A DNA stretch of 64,000 nt, taken from contig NZ_CP188297.1 of assembly GCF_050030965.1 (NCBI RefSeq), positions 1,550,001 to 1,614,000 on the forward strand, given 5' to 3'. Positions 49,715 through 58,477 of the stretch are shown here, piece by piece. The first letter of the stretch is position 1. Each line of letters starts with the position of its first letter. The notes under the pieces are model-generated. The model did not search any database, had not been told where the DNA came from, and saw nothing but the letters and a program-made list of their open reading frames with translations. Origin of the DNA: Glutamicibacter sp002979865. GTDB taxonomy: Bacteria; Actinomycetota; Actinomycetes; Actinomycetales; Micrococcaceae. The position numbers and the translations under genes are program-made.

Positions 49715-50731
49715 GTGTTCCTCGACGTGCTCTATGGCGTGCTGCCGCTGTTCTTCGTCATGCTCATCGGCTACGGCGCCAGCCATGCACCCAAATTCCC
49801 GGCCAGCGTGGAACCGGCACTGAATGTGTTCGTCTTCTATGTCGCCTTGCCGGCGCTGCTCTACAAGGTGGTAGCCCGGGCGGATATCAGTGAAGGCGTG
49901 CCGCTCGCATTCCTGTGGATCAGCATTGTCTCCGCGCTGCTTTTCGCCCTGCTCAGCTGGCTGGCTTTCCGCTATCTGCTGCGCGCAAACCGGGCGCGGG
50001 CGCTCGCCGGCATGCTCACCACCAGCTTCGGCAACGTGTCGTACTTGGGAATCCCGATTATCCTCGGCGTCATGGGCACAGAAGCCGGGTTCGCCGCGGG
50101 CATGGGGCAACTGGTCCACAACATCATCTTCATGGTCGGATTCCCCATCCTTGCCCAAATTCTCCTGTCCAACGGCAAAGGAGGCCAGCATCCGGCAAGC
50201 GCAGCGCGTATCGCCCGGACCATCCGCAATGCCCTGGCTTGCAGCCCGGTCACCTGGGCCATGGCCCTTGGCGGCACGGTAGCAATCCTCGGTGTGCCCG
50301 TGCCGCGGCCGGTGGACGACACCGTCGACCTGATATCCGCCGCGGCCGCCCCGGGAGCGCTCTTCGTCATCGGCATGTCGCTGAAGCGGACCATGGACCG
50401 TTCACGTGCCAGGAGGCATGCACCGGTTGCTCCGGATGGCACTGCGGCTGCCGCCAGTCGGGCGAGAACCTCCATCGCGGCCATGGTGCTGGGCAAACTC
50501 GTGGCAATGCCATTGCTGACGGTGGCCATGCTGCTCGTTTTCGCCCCGGATCTGGAGCGCATCTGGTTCAATGCCGCGGTGCTCATGGCGGCCATGCCGG
50601 TCAGCGCGACCGCCTACATCATGGCCCAGAACGACACCGGGGATGGCGAGCCGACCGCGGTGGCCATCGTCATCACCTGCGTCCTGTCGGTCATTGCCTT
50701 GCCGGTGCTGGCTCAATTGGTACTGAAGTAG
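49715..50731 (+). CDS. AEC family (auxin efflux carrier-like) transporter
   Basis: A 338-aa membrane protein with ten helices in two halves (VLPLFFVMLIGYGASHAPKFPA…NVFVFYVALPALLYKVVA, LTTSFGNVSYLGIPIILGVMG, C-terminal LMAAMPVSATAYIMAQNDTGDGEPTAVAIVITCVLSVIALPV). Bacterial AEC proteins carry malate/malonate-like anions or unknown metabolites. The start is GTG with AAGGAGG three bases upstream. Confidence 0.87.
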   Translation: MFLDVLYGVLPLFFVMLIGYGASHAPKFPASVEPALNVFVFYVALPALLYKVVARADISEGVPLAFLWISIVSALLFALLSWLAFRYLLRANRARALAGMLTTSFGNVSYLGIPIILGVMGTEAGFAAGMGQLVHNIIFMVGFPILAQILLSNGKGGQHPASAARIARTIRNALACSPVTWAMALGGTVAILGVPVPRPVDDTVDLISAAAAPGALFVIGMSLKRTMDRSRARRHAPVAPDGTAAAASRARTSIAAMVLGKLVAMPLLTVAMLLVFAPDLERIWFNAAVLMAAMPVSATAYIMAQNDTGDGEPTAVAIVITCVLSVIALPVLAQLVLK

Positions 50732-50837
50732 TCCCCGCGCTTTCCTTGACCTTTGCCCCGGTGCGGGGACAGTCTTGTAGCAGCACAGGCTAATCGGCCC
50801 GGAGTATCCAGCCCGAGAGATGAGATGCAGGGATTTG

Positions 50838-51173
50838 ATGAAGAAGTTTTCGCTGGCCGCCATCGCCCGAACCCAGCTGAGGGAAGCCGCGGATGCAACC
50901 AATGGCCGAGCTGCCAGCACGGTTTTCGGCGGACATGAGCACACCCTGCGCCAAACCGTCATTGGGCTCACGGCCGGCACCGAGCTGCAAGAACATGTGA
51001 ATCCCGGCGAAGCGACACTGCTGGTCCTCCAGGGCAGGGTCACCGTTTCATCCATGGGCAACCAGTGGGAGGGGCGCAGCCAGGATCTCATTGTGCTTCC
51101 CGAGGGGAGGCTGAAAATCAGCGCCACGCAGGATTCCAGCGTGCTGCTCACCGTAGCCAAGATCGATCGCTAG
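50838..51173 (+). CDS. Small cupin domain protein
   Basis: A single-domain cupin of 111 aa: ASTVFGGHEHTLRQTVIGLTAGTELQEHVNPGEATLLVLQGRVTVSSMGNQWEGRSQDLIVLPEGRLKISATQDSSVLLTV. Metal-ligand His in the first cupin motif is reduced (EHVNPGEATL), which fits the LuxR-type/quality-control cupins of actinobacteria without proven activity. An upstream ATG at 50820 is possible. Confidence 0.75.
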   Translation: MKKFSLAAIARTQLREAADATNGRAASTVFGGHEHTLRQTVIGLTAGTELQEHVNPGEATLLVLQGRVTVSSMGNQWEGRSQDLIVLPEGRLKISATQDSSVLLTVAKIDR

Positions 51174-51180
51174 GGGACAC

Positions 51181-51221
51181 CAAAAATGCGGGCCAGTTCA
51201 CATCCATGAACCGGCCCGCAT
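51181..51221 (-). terminator. Terminator of the YhgE-like gene
   Basis: ATGCGGGCC-a-GTTCA pairs with TGAAC-c-GGCCCGCAT, with TTTTTG on the minus strand. It ends the minus-strand gene at 51242. Confidence 0.75.
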
Positions 51222-51241
51222 CTGCAGGGGAGAAGGACTGA

Positions 51242-53515
51242 TTAGACGCTGACCGCGTCCTTCTCCCGGTCTCCAGTGCCGCTTTCGCCGGCCGCGGCTT
51301 CGGCGTCTGCCAAGTCCCCGGCTTCAGCGTCGATGGCGTCGGCGGATGCCGCGGCTTCGCTCGCCTTGGCATCAAGCGCCCGGCCTTGCAGCGCGGCGAG
51401 CTCCTCGGCGGAAACCGGGTGGCTGGAGGTCTGCACCGGCTTGAGCTGGTCGATGACCATGGTCACGGCCAGGCAGGCCAAGGCCCAAATGGCCAGGACC
51501 ACCAGGTGGGAGCCGAGCCCGACCCCGTCGAAGTAGACGATCGCGCGGATTGCTTCGACGGCAGCCGGCATCGGCAGGATGTCGTGCAGGATGGTGAAGA
51601 TGCGCGGTTCCATGTAGATGGACAGCCCGCCATTGGAGGCGGGGACGCCCAGGAACATCACGATCAGCATGGTCGGGACCAGGCAGACCATGCCCAGCAG
51701 GCGGTTGAATACCGTGGTGAGCATGGCCACCGCGAAAATCGCGAGCATGCCGACGCTGAACAGCTGCCCGAAGTGGCCCTCCACTGCCCCGGTGAACGGG
51801 CCGGCGATCAGGCAGAGCACGGCGGACATGAAGGCCGAGTACACGGCCACCAGCGGGACCAGTTTCTGCAGCGGGGCCATGTGCGGTGCCGCGGTGGCGC
51901 CGACCATGATGACCATGAAGCCTGCCATCACCCAGCCCATGCCCAGGTACATGGCCACGGTGCCCATATTGTCGTGCTCCGGAAGCGGGGCCAGCTCCTG
52001 GTGGTCCACGTCCATCTGCTGCGCTTGGCCGATCTGCGTGAACACCTGGACCACCAGCTGCGATGCGGCGTTGCCGGAAGCCTGGGCGGTATAGACGGCA
52101 GCTTCCGGGCTCTGCTCCGAAGGCAGCACGAAGGCCCCTGTCAGCTCCTGGGACTCGACCAGGTACCGGGCGTCAGCGGCATTGTCCATGGCGGTTAACT
52201 CGAACATGCCCTCCATGGATTCGTTCAGCGAATCCACGGTCTGCTGGGCCTGCTCCACGGAGGAGCCCACGACGGCTACCGGCATGTCGCGTGGCACCGG
52301 GGTCTGCATGGCGCCGAGCATCGAGCTGAGCATGATGGCGATCATGCCGAAGGGCAGCGCGGCCAAGGTGATGTAGCGCCACGCCTTGTTCTTGGGGCGC
52401 GGGCCGCCATGCAGGGAAGCGACATTGATCTGGGTGGGGATATCGCTCTTGCCCTTGGCGATGCGCAGGGCATCGAGCAGGGCGACCAGCAGCAGCGCCG
52501 CGACGGCACCGCCGGCGAGAATCAGGATATGCCGGGCCGCTCCGTCGCCGTTGAAGTACAGCACCGAGCGCATGGCTTCGCCCAGGGCCGGCATCGGCAG
52601 GAACTGGTGCAGGAACGGGAAGATCTTCGGCAGGGTGTAGACCGACATGCCCATATTGGAGGCCGGCTGGCCCAGCACCATGAACAGGAACATTCCGGGG
52701 ATGACGGCCATGGCGCCGAATATGCGGGTCAGCAGCAGCTGCCCGGCGCCCACGGCGAAGACGCCCAAGGCCAGGGTCGACCACGCGGGCAGGATGCTCG
52801 CGGCAGGAATGACGCCCAGGATCGGGCCGCCGACGAGGATGCCCAGCCCGGAGAGCAGGATCGACCATCCGCCCAGCAGCGGCAGCGCGCGGCGGCGCTT
52901 GAGCAGTTCCGGGGAGTTCGAGAAGGCCATCGACCAAGGCATGTAGCCGGCAGTGATCATCGCGGTGGCCAGCAGCATGGCGCCCATGCCCATGGAGTCG
53001 TTCTCCGGAAGCGGCACCAGATCCTGGGAAGCCAGTTCCAGCGACTGCTCCATGATGACCGGCGTGAGCACGGCCGTGATGGCCGAGGTGGCTGACATGC
53101 CGGCGCCGCTGGCGGTGTACAGCGTGGCCGTATCGCCATCGAGGTCCACCGCAGCGGTGACTTCGCGGTCGTAGACCAGCTCGCGGGCTTCGCGGGCCGA
53201 GTCCACGATGCGCAGGTCCACGGCCTCAGCATTGCTGTCCTCCAGCGCCCGGGCAAAGTCACCGGCCGCTGCGCTGCTGGTGGCCGAAATGGCCACCGGC
53301 ATGTTCGCGGCTGACTGGTGGTGCATGGCTCCCAGGTAGCCCCAGATCATCATGCCCACGATCATCAATGGCATGATGAAGACTGCGACAGTCCTGCCGA
53401 TCTTTTCGGCCTTGGCGCGTTTGGCGGCCGCTTCCTGCTCGGAAAGAGGCTGCTTCTCGTGCTTGGCCCTGCGGGAGGGCGGCGGGTTTTCAGTGACTGC
53501 GGCGTCGTTGCTCAA
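51242..53515 (-). CDS. Duplicated YhgE/DUF3533-like membrane protein
   Basis: A 757-aa protein made of two similar halves. Each begins with a membrane helix ending in YLGAMHH or SMLGAMQ, then an extracytoplasmic domain (MPVAISATSSAAAGDFARALEDS; MPVAVVGSSVEQAQQTVDSLNES) with a conserved LVPLPENDSMGMGAM/LAPLPEHDNMGTVAM, and five helices closing with VYTLPKIFPFLHQFLPMP.LGEAMRSVLYFNG or IYMEPRIFTILHDILPMPAAVEAIRAIVYFDG. The halves match ABC-2/YhgE-type proteins, which usually have one unit. The Ala/Glu-rich C-tail is cytoplasmic. TTG start, GGAG nine bases before. Divergent from tetR. Confidence 0.8.
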   Translation of the reverse strand: MSNDAAVTENPPPSRRAKHEKQPLSEQEAAAKRAKAEKIGRTVAVFIMPLMIVGMMIWGYLGAMHHQSAANMPVAISATSSAAAGDFARALEDSNAEAVDLRIVDSAREARELVYDREVTAAVDLDGDTATLYTASGAGMSATSAITAVLTPVIMEQSLELASQDLVPLPENDSMGMGAMLLATAMITAGYMPWSMAFSNSPELLKRRRALPLLGGWSILLSGLGILVGGPILGVIPAASILPAWSTLALGVFAVGAGQLLLTRIFGAMAVIPGMFLFMVLGQPASNMGMSVYTLPKIFPFLHQFLPMPALGEAMRSVLYFNGDGAARHILILAGGAVAALLLVALLDALRIAKGKSDIPTQINVASLHGGPRPKNKAWRYITLAALPFGMIAIMLSSMLGAMQTPVPRDMPVAVVGSSVEQAQQTVDSLNESMEGMFELTAMDNAADARYLVESQELTGAFVLPSEQSPEAAVYTAQASGNAASQLVVQVFTQIGQAQQMDVDHQELAPLPEHDNMGTVAMYLGMGWVMAGFMVIMVGATAAPHMAPLQKLVPLVAVYSAFMSAVLCLIAGPFTGAVEGHFGQLFSVGMLAIFAVAMLTTVFNRLLGMVCLVPTMLIVMFLGVPASNGGLSIYMEPRIFTILHDILPMPAAVEAIRAIVYFDGVGLGSHLVVLAIWALACLAVTMVIDQLKPVQTSSHPVSAEELAALQGRALDAKASEAAASADAIDAEAGDLADAEAAAGESGTGDREKDAVSV

Positions 53516-53586
53516 CTGCGCATGCTCCTTGGATTCTCGGTCTGCAGCGGGGTGCGAGGCAACCCGCCAAGGTCTTTAGTTGAATA

Positions 53587-53625
53587 CTGACAACTAATTT
53601 ACGCCATGTGGCGTAAAATTGTCAG
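53587..53625. promoter_or_regulatory. Nested inverted repeats, probable TetR operator
   Basis: The inner dyad TTTACGCCATGTGGCGTAAA (53598-53617) has 8-bp arms. It is flanked by CTGACAA (53587-53593) and TTGTCAG (53619-53625). It lies in the 149-base gap between the divergent YhgE-like and tetR genes and covers both promoter regions. Confidence 0.65.
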
Positions 53626-53664
53626 CAACTGTGCCGAGGTTCACTTCCTGGACGCCGGGACGAG

Positions 53665-54342
53665 ATGATGCGAGGAAAGGCGGGAATGGTGAGCCGACAC
53701 GGCGATAAGGCGCGGGAGGTCTTGCTCGATGCGGCAGAAGAGCTCTTCGCGAGCCACGGCATAGACGCCGTATCGAATCGGAAAATTACCGAGCATGCCG
53801 GTACTGCCAACCATTCGGCGATCAAATACCATTTCGGGAGCCGCGAGGACCTGTTGCAGGCCATGCTCCAGCGGGCGCTGGACGACATGCGCAGCTGCCG
53901 CAATCGCCTGCCATCCCTTGCTGGCGGACCGGAGGCGAGTCTGCGCGAGGTGGTCACCGTGCGAACCCTTCCCTGGATCTATTCCTTTGACGCGCTGCCG
54001 CGGCCCTCCTGGCGGGCGCAATTCCTCTACCAGGCACGGCTGCATCCAGGACTGCCGGCGATTGTGGGCGACAGCCTGCGCGACGAGGTGCTGAGCGTGG
54101 CGGGCCCAGGACGTGCTCGCAAGGAATTCGAGGGCATTCCGGAGGTCGTGGTCAGGTCGCGTGCGCTGATTCTCGGTCCGATGTTCCTGGGGCTGTGCGC
54201 GCAGTACGAGCGCACGGTCAATGAAGGCAAGCAGCAGGGCAACTGGGAATCGCTGGGCTACTTCCTGGTCGATTCCATGGTCGGCATGCTGGCGGCGCCA
54301 AGCACCGCTGCGGCCGACTTCATGGGATTCGGCGAGGACTAG
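53665..54342 (+). CDS. TetR family transcriptional regulator
   Basis: A 225-aa TetR protein: HTH in the first 60 residues (DKAREVLLDAAEELFASHGIDAVSNRKITEHAGTANHSAIKYHFGSREDLLQAML), then a ligand domain. It probably represses the divergent membrane protein and itself through the nested dyad upstream. A start at 53686 (MVSRHGDK) is also possible. Confidence 0.9.
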   Translation: MMRGKAGMVSRHGDKAREVLLDAAEELFASHGIDAVSNRKITEHAGTANHSAIKYHFGSREDLLQAMLQRALDDMRSCRNRLPSLAGGPEASLREVVTVRTLPWIYSFDALPRPSWRAQFLYQARLHPGLPAIVGDSLRDEVLSVAGPGRARKEFEGIPEVVVRSRALILGPMFLGLCAQYERTVNEGKQQGNWESLGYFLVDSMVGMLAAPSTAAADFMGFGED

Positions 54343-54370
54343 CCGGGCTGGCGCGAGGCGCTGCAGCTGG

Positions 54371-54424
54371 AATTAAAAAAACGCAGAGGCCAGGTCCCGA
54401 CGCCTCAGGGGTTGGCCTCTGCGT
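54371..54424 (-). terminator. Terminator of the 64-aa gene
   Basis: ACGCAGAGGCCA and TGGCCTCTGCGT form a 12-bp stem; on the minus strand TTTTTTAATT follows. tetR ends just beyond it, so the hairpin may serve both. Confidence 0.8.
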
Positions 54425-54440
54425 GGTCTTGGGTGGACGC

Positions 54441-54635
54441 CTAGCGTCCCGGGTGCTGGCCGAACAGGCGGCTCCACAGCGAGGGAGCCTCGCGGGTGAT
54501 CCGCGGCTGGCGGGCAATATCCGGATCCAGGTTCTCGATGGGCTGGAACAGTCCGGTGCGCAAGGCGTCGGTGGTGGCAATGAGGCGCTGGTCCTCCGGT
54601 GTGCAGTTGATCTTGCTTGGGTTGATAGCGGTCAT
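54441..54635 (-). CDS. 64-aa protein of unknown function
   Basis: A well-signalled small gene (AAGGAGGG eight to nine bases before the ATG, terminator behind) encoding MTAINPSKINCTPEDQRLIATTD and ending RITREAPSLWSRLFGQHPGR. It has no membrane helix and no family that I recognise. It is divergent from the uric acid genes, and the perfect palindrome at 54660 lies right in its promoter, so it may share their control. One Cys at residue 11. Confidence 0.65.
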   Translation of the reverse strand: MTAINPSKINCTPEDQRLIATTDALRTGLFQPIENLDPDIARQPRITREAPSLWSRLFGQHPGR

Positions 54636-54659
54636 TGCGACCCTCCTTCACGATTTCGT

Positions 54660-54678
54660 ATTTCCATAATATGGAAAT
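54660..54678. promoter_or_regulatory. Operator-like palindrome, uric acid operon region (site 1)
   Basis: ATTTCCATAATATGGAAAT is a dyad with perfect 9-bp arms around one base, 25 bases upstream of the 64-aa gene on the minus strand. A second, less perfect copy lies 72 bases further on. Confidence 0.6.
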
Positions 54679-54749
54679 TATCTTCTGTGTTGTGAAACCA
54701 TTATGTGGGCTAGGTCCGAGCGTTTGCAATAGCTGGGCGCAAAATTATC

Positions 54750-54766
54750 TATCCACAATATGGAAA
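54750..54766. promoter_or_regulatory. Operator-like palindrome, uric acid operon region (site 2)
   Basis: TATCCACAATATGGAAA repeats the right half of site 1 exactly (AATATGGAAA) and its left half with two changes. Two such sites between divergent genes suggest a GntR- or IclR-type repressor; none is encoded here. Confidence 0.5.
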
Positions 54767-54808
54767 CTGGCAAAAAGTCACACTTGTTAAAGTTTTTCCA
54801 GCTTTCGC

Positions 54809-54839
54809 TTGACTGCGACGCTGTGAGGTGGATTACAGT
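54809..54839 (+). promoter_or_regulatory. Candidate promoter of the uric acid operon
   Basis: TTGACT (54809-54814) and TACAGT (54834-54839) with a 19-base spacer, about 120 bases before uraD. Confidence 0.4.
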
Positions 54840-54957
54840 GGTCACACAAGGTTCCACGAAACCAGCATCGAGTCGAAGCCGAAGTCTCCTTCGGTGGTAA
54901 GGGTGTTCAGCCAAGGTCCGTGGAAAGAACGACCGTTTGAAAAGAGCTGATCACCCG

Positions 54958-55452
54958 ATGCGTTTAGACGTATTCAACCAATTGCCCGCAGCCGAGGCCG
55001 CTGATTTCCTGCGCCCCTGCGTCGATGTCGACCGCTGGATCGATGCCCTTGTTTCCGCCCGTCCTTTCAGCAGCTTCGATGCGCTTTCCAGCTTTGCGCT
55101 CCAGGACGTCGCTCCCTTCAGCCGCGAGGAAATTGCCGCCGCCCTGGCCCACCATCCGCGCATCGGCGAACAGGCGCAGGGAAGCAGCAAGGAAGCGGAC
55201 CTCTCCCGCGGCGAACAGGCAGGCCTGGACCTTGATGACGATGTCGCCGGCCGCCTGGCAGCAGCCAACCGGGCCTATGAGCAGCGCTTCAACAGGGTAT
55301 TCCTCATCCGCGCCGCCGGCCGCAGCACCGAAGAAATCCTTGCCGAATGCGAACGCCGGCTGGCCAACGCAGAACAGGCCGAACTGCTTGAAGTAGCCGA
55401 GCAGCTGCGCCAGATTGCGCTGCTGCGGCTGGAGAACTCGGTGGACAACTAA
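54958..55452 (+). CDS. uraD: OHCU decarboxylase
   Basis: 2-oxo-4-hydroxy-4-carboxy-5-ureidoimidazoline decarboxylase, the third step from urate to (S)-allantoin. The 164-aa helical protein shows the catalytic segment ALAHHPRIGE and the end motif NRAYEQRFNRVFLIRAAGRSTEEILAECERRL. It is the first gene of the operon with uraH and uricase. The ATG at 54958 is preferred over an in-frame TTG at 54937. Confidence 0.92.
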   Translation: MRLDVFNQLPAAEAADFLRPCVDVDRWIDALVSARPFSSFDALSSFALQDVAPFSREEIAAALAHHPRIGEQAQGSSKEADLSRGEQAGLDLDDDVAGRLAAANRAYEQRFNRVFLIRAAGRSTEEILAECERRLANAEQAELLEVAEQLRQIALLRLENSVDN

Positions 55453-55519
55453 GCCCATGCCCGGGGCGAACCCCTGCGCATTTATCGATACCAATCCCTC
55501 CGACAGCCAGGAGATGAAC

Positions 55520-55876
55520 ATGGCAGATGGAAATGGCGAACGCAGCCACATCACCACCCACATACTCGACACCGGGACCGGGAGGCCTGCCTCCGGTGTC
55601 AAGGCCACGCTGGAAGCCAAGACGGCATCCGGCTGGCAAGAAATCGGCTCGGGTTCCACGGATGCCGATGGCCGCATCAAGAACCTCGGACCGATACAGG
55701 TTGGAGCCGGCCGCTACCGGATTTCCTTTGAAACCGGCGGCTACTTCGGGAAGCAGGGAACGGAAAGCTTCTTCCCCGCGGTAAGCATCGATTTCTTCGT
55801 CAACGACGTCGACGAGCACTACCACGTACCTCTTCTTATCAGCCCGTTTGCATATTCCACGTACCGAGGGAGTTAG
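55520..55876 (+). CDS. uraH: 5-hydroxyisourate hydrolase
   Basis: A transthyretin-like protein of 118 aa that opens 5-hydroxyisourate, the uricase product, to OHCU. Signature residues are SHITTHILDTGTGRPASGV at the N-terminus and the C-terminal YHVPLLISPFAYSTYRGS (family end YRGS). AGGAG lies seven bases before the ATG at 55520. The uricase gene begins four bases after its stop. Confidence 0.95.
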   Translation: MADGNGERSHITTHILDTGTGRPASGVKATLEAKTASGWQEIGSGSTDADGRIKNLGPIQVGAGRYRISFETGGYFGKQGTESFFPAVSIDFFVNDVDEHYHVPLLISPFAYSTYRGS

Positions 55877-55880
55877 AACA

Positions 55881-56804
55881 ATGACTACCGAAATCACCGC
55901 CCCAGCAGATACCAAGATCGTGCTGGGCTCCAACCAGTACGGCAAGGCCGAAGTCCGCCTGGTCAAGATCACCCGCGACACCGTGCGCCACCAGATCCAG
56001 GACCTGAACGTCACCAGCCAGCTGCACGGCGACTTCACCGCCGCGCACCAGGACGGCGACAACGGCCGCGTCGTCGCCACTGACACCCAGAAGAACACCG
56101 TCTATGGCCTGGCCCGCAACGGCGTGGGCGCCATCGAGGAGTTCCTGGTGCAGCTGGGAAACCACTTCACTGGCGAATTCGATTGGATCACCGGCGGCCG
56201 CTGGGCAGCCCAGCAGTTCTTCTGGGACCGCATCAACGACCATGACCACGCCTTCTCGCAGAACAAGTCCGAAGTGCGCACCGCCGTGCTGGAAATCGAC
56301 GCCGAAGGCAAGAAGTCCATCGTTGCCGGCCTGGAGGACCTCACCGTCCTGAAGTCCACGGGCAGCGAGTTCCACGGTTTCCCGGTGGACAAGTACACGA
56401 CCCTGAAGGAAACCACCGACCGCATCCTGGCCACCGACGTGACTGCGCGCTGGCGCTACACCGGCCAGGCCATCGCCCAGGGCATCGACTTCGACGCGGT
56501 CTACACCTCGGTGCGCCACCTGCTGCTGACCCGCTTCGCCGACACCCACTCGTACGCGTTGCAGCAGACCATGTTCCAGATGGGGCAGGCAGTGCTCGAA
56601 GCGCATCCGGAAATCGCCGAAATCAAGATGTCCCTGCCGAACAAGCACCACTTCCTGGTTGACCTGGAAGTCTTCGGCCAAGACAACCCCAATGAGGTCT
56701 TCTTCGCCGCGGATCGCCCATACGGCCTGATCGAAGCGACGATCACCCGCGAAGGCACCGAGGCGAATCACCCCATCTGGGCCAATATTCCGGCATTTAT
56801 CTAA
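55881..56804 (+). CDS. uox: Urate oxidase (uricase)
   Basis: Cofactor-free oxidation of urate to 5-hydroxyisourate with O2. The 307-aa T-fold protein resembles Arthrobacter globiformis uricase (LGSNQYGKAEVRLVKITRDTVRHQIQDLNVTSQLHGDF, TVYGLARNGVGAIEEF, HFTGEFDWITGGRW, SLPNKHHFLVDLEVFGQDNPNEVFFAADRPYGLIEATI). The catalytic Lys and Thr region is present. The operon order uraD-uraH-uox gives a complete urate-to-allantoin route. Confidence 0.96.
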   Translation: MTTEITAPADTKIVLGSNQYGKAEVRLVKITRDTVRHQIQDLNVTSQLHGDFTAAHQDGDNGRVVATDTQKNTVYGLARNGVGAIEEFLVQLGNHFTGEFDWITGGRWAAQQFFWDRINDHDHAFSQNKSEVRTAVLEIDAEGKKSIVAGLEDLTVLKSTGSEFHGFPVDKYTTLKETTDRILATDVTARWRYTGQAIAQGIDFDAVYTSVRHLLLTRFADTHSYALQQTMFQMGQAVLEAHPEIAEIKMSLPNKHHFLVDLEVFGQDNPNEVFFAADRPYGLIEATITREGTEANHPIWANIPAFI

Positions 56805-56817
56805 CTGAACGGCGTTG

Positions 56818-56852
56818 AAGGTGTGCCGGCGCTGGCACGCCGGCACACCTTT
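56818..56852 (+). terminator. Hairpin between uricase and the permease
   Basis: AAGGTGTGCCGGCG (56818-56831) and CGCCGGCACACCTT (56838-56851) form a 14-bp stem but only a short T tail follows. It is probably a partial terminator, reducing the permease message. Confidence 0.55.
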
Positions 56853-56879
56853 GGCAGCGACTGACGTAGGAGGTCAGCC

Positions 56880-58415
56880 TTGAGCGCTACACAAGATGAA
56901 TCTATCAAAGGCAATCGTCCCGAGGACGCGAAGCTCCCTCTGGGGAAGTCCTTTGCCTATGGCCTGCAGCATGTCCTGACGATGTACGGCGGCATTATCG
57001 CCCCGCCGCTGATCATCGGAAACGCTGCCGGCTTGGCCCCGGACGAGGTGGGCCTGCTGGTCGCCTGCTGCCTGTTTGTCGGCGGGCTGGCCACCATCCT
57101 GCAAACCGTGGGCATCCCGTTCTTCGGGGCGCAGCTGCCGCTGGTCCAGGGCACGTCCTTCGCATCCGTGGCTACCATGGTGGCCATCGTCAACGGGGGA
57201 GGCGGAATCCAGGCGGTCTTCGGGGCCGTGCTCGTCGCAGCGCTGATCGGCTTCCTCATAGCGCCGTTCTTCGCCCGCATTGTCAGGTACTTCCCGCCGG
57301 TGGTCACCGGCGTGGTCATTACGATGATCGGCATCTCGCTGACCCCGGTCGCGGCCAACTGGGCCATGGGCGGGGACGCCAAGGCCGATGACTACGGGTC
57401 GCTGGCCAACATCGGCCTGGCCGCCGGAACACTGCTGGTGGTCCTGCTGCTGTCCAAGGTCGGCAATGCAGCGATTTCCCGCATGTCGATCCTGCTGGCC
57501 ATCGTGCTGGGCACCGTCGCCGCAGCGCTGCTGGGCATGGCCGATTTCTCGCAGGTCGGGCACGGCGCGATCTTCGCCTTCCCGCAGCCACTGGCCTTCG
57601 GCATGCCGGTCTTCGAAATCGGCGGCATCATCTCGATGACCATCGTGGTGCTGGTGATCCTCACCGAAACCACCGCAGACATCCTCGCTGTGGGCGAGAT
57701 CGCCGGATCGAAGGTGGATTCCAAGCGCATTGCCGACGGCCTGCGTGCCGACATGGCCTCTTCCGCAGTGGCGCCGATTTTCAATACCTTCACCCAGTCG
57801 GCCTTTGCGCAGAATGTCGGCCTGGTGGCCATCACGGGCATCACCAGCCGCTTCGTTGTCGCGGCCGGTGGCGGCATCCTCGTCGTGCTCGGCTTGCTGC
57901 CGATCCTCGGACGAGTGGTCGCTGCCATCCCGACTCCGGTGCTCGGCGGCGCAGGCATCGTGCTCTTCGGCACCGTCGCCGCTTCCGGGATCCGGACCCT
58001 GTCCAAGGTGAAGTACGACGGCATGAACCTGGTGATCGTCGCGGCATCGATTGCCTTTGGCTGCATCCCGATTGTGAAGCCGGACTTCTACGCTGGATTC
58101 CCCACGTGGTTCGAGACGATCTTCCACTCCGGGATTTCCTCGGCGGCCGTGATGGCCGTGCTGCTGAACCTGCTGTTCAACGAACTCAAGTTCGGGAATA
58201 CAAAGGATGCATCGGTCTTCTCGGCGGCTCCGCCGCGCATGGTCAAGACCGAGGAGATCTGCGGATTGCTCGATGGCGACCACTACGTGGGCGGCAAGCT
58301 CATCGACAAGGAAGGCTACGAAATTCCGGTGGTCACACCCGATGAATTCGAGCAGATCCAGACCGGAGCCATCCAGATGCCTGTACCCAGGCCTGCCGAG
58401 ACATCAGGGCACTGA
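56880..58415 (+). CDS. NCS2 purine/uracil permease
   Basis: A 511-aa nucleobase-cation symporter-2 protein with about 14 helices: FAYGLQHVLTMYGGIIAPPLIIGNAAGL, the QTVGIPFFGAQLPLVQGTSF segment, VLTETTADILAVGEIAG and NTFTQSAFAQNVGLVAITGITSRFVV (the NCS2 signature). It is likely a urate/xanthine importer, from its place behind the uricase operon. The start is TTG with GGAGG 5-6 bases before. A cytoplasmic tail with no known motif closes it. Confidence 0.9.
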   Translation: MSATQDESIKGNRPEDAKLPLGKSFAYGLQHVLTMYGGIIAPPLIIGNAAGLAPDEVGLLVACCLFVGGLATILQTVGIPFFGAQLPLVQGTSFASVATMVAIVNGGGGIQAVFGAVLVAALIGFLIAPFFARIVRYFPPVVTGVVITMIGISLTPVAANWAMGGDAKADDYGSLANIGLAAGTLLVVLLLSKVGNAAISRMSILLAIVLGTVAAALLGMADFSQVGHGAIFAFPQPLAFGMPVFEIGGIISMTIVVLVILTETTADILAVGEIAGSKVDSKRIADGLRADMASSAVAPIFNTFTQSAFAQNVGLVAITGITSRFVVAAGGGILVVLGLLPILGRVVAAIPTPVLGGAGIVLFGTVAASGIRTLSKVKYDGMNLVIVAASIAFGCIPIVKPDFYAGFPTWFETIFHSGISSAAVMAVLLNLLFNELKFGNTKDASVFSAAPPRMVKTEEICGLLDGDHYVGGKLIDKEGYEIPVVTPDEFEQIQTGAIQMPVPRPAETSGH

Positions 58416-58477
58416 GGAATCGGCCCCGTCCGAACCCGACGTCTACGACGAGCTCGATGACGAGAAGTAGCAGCTAG

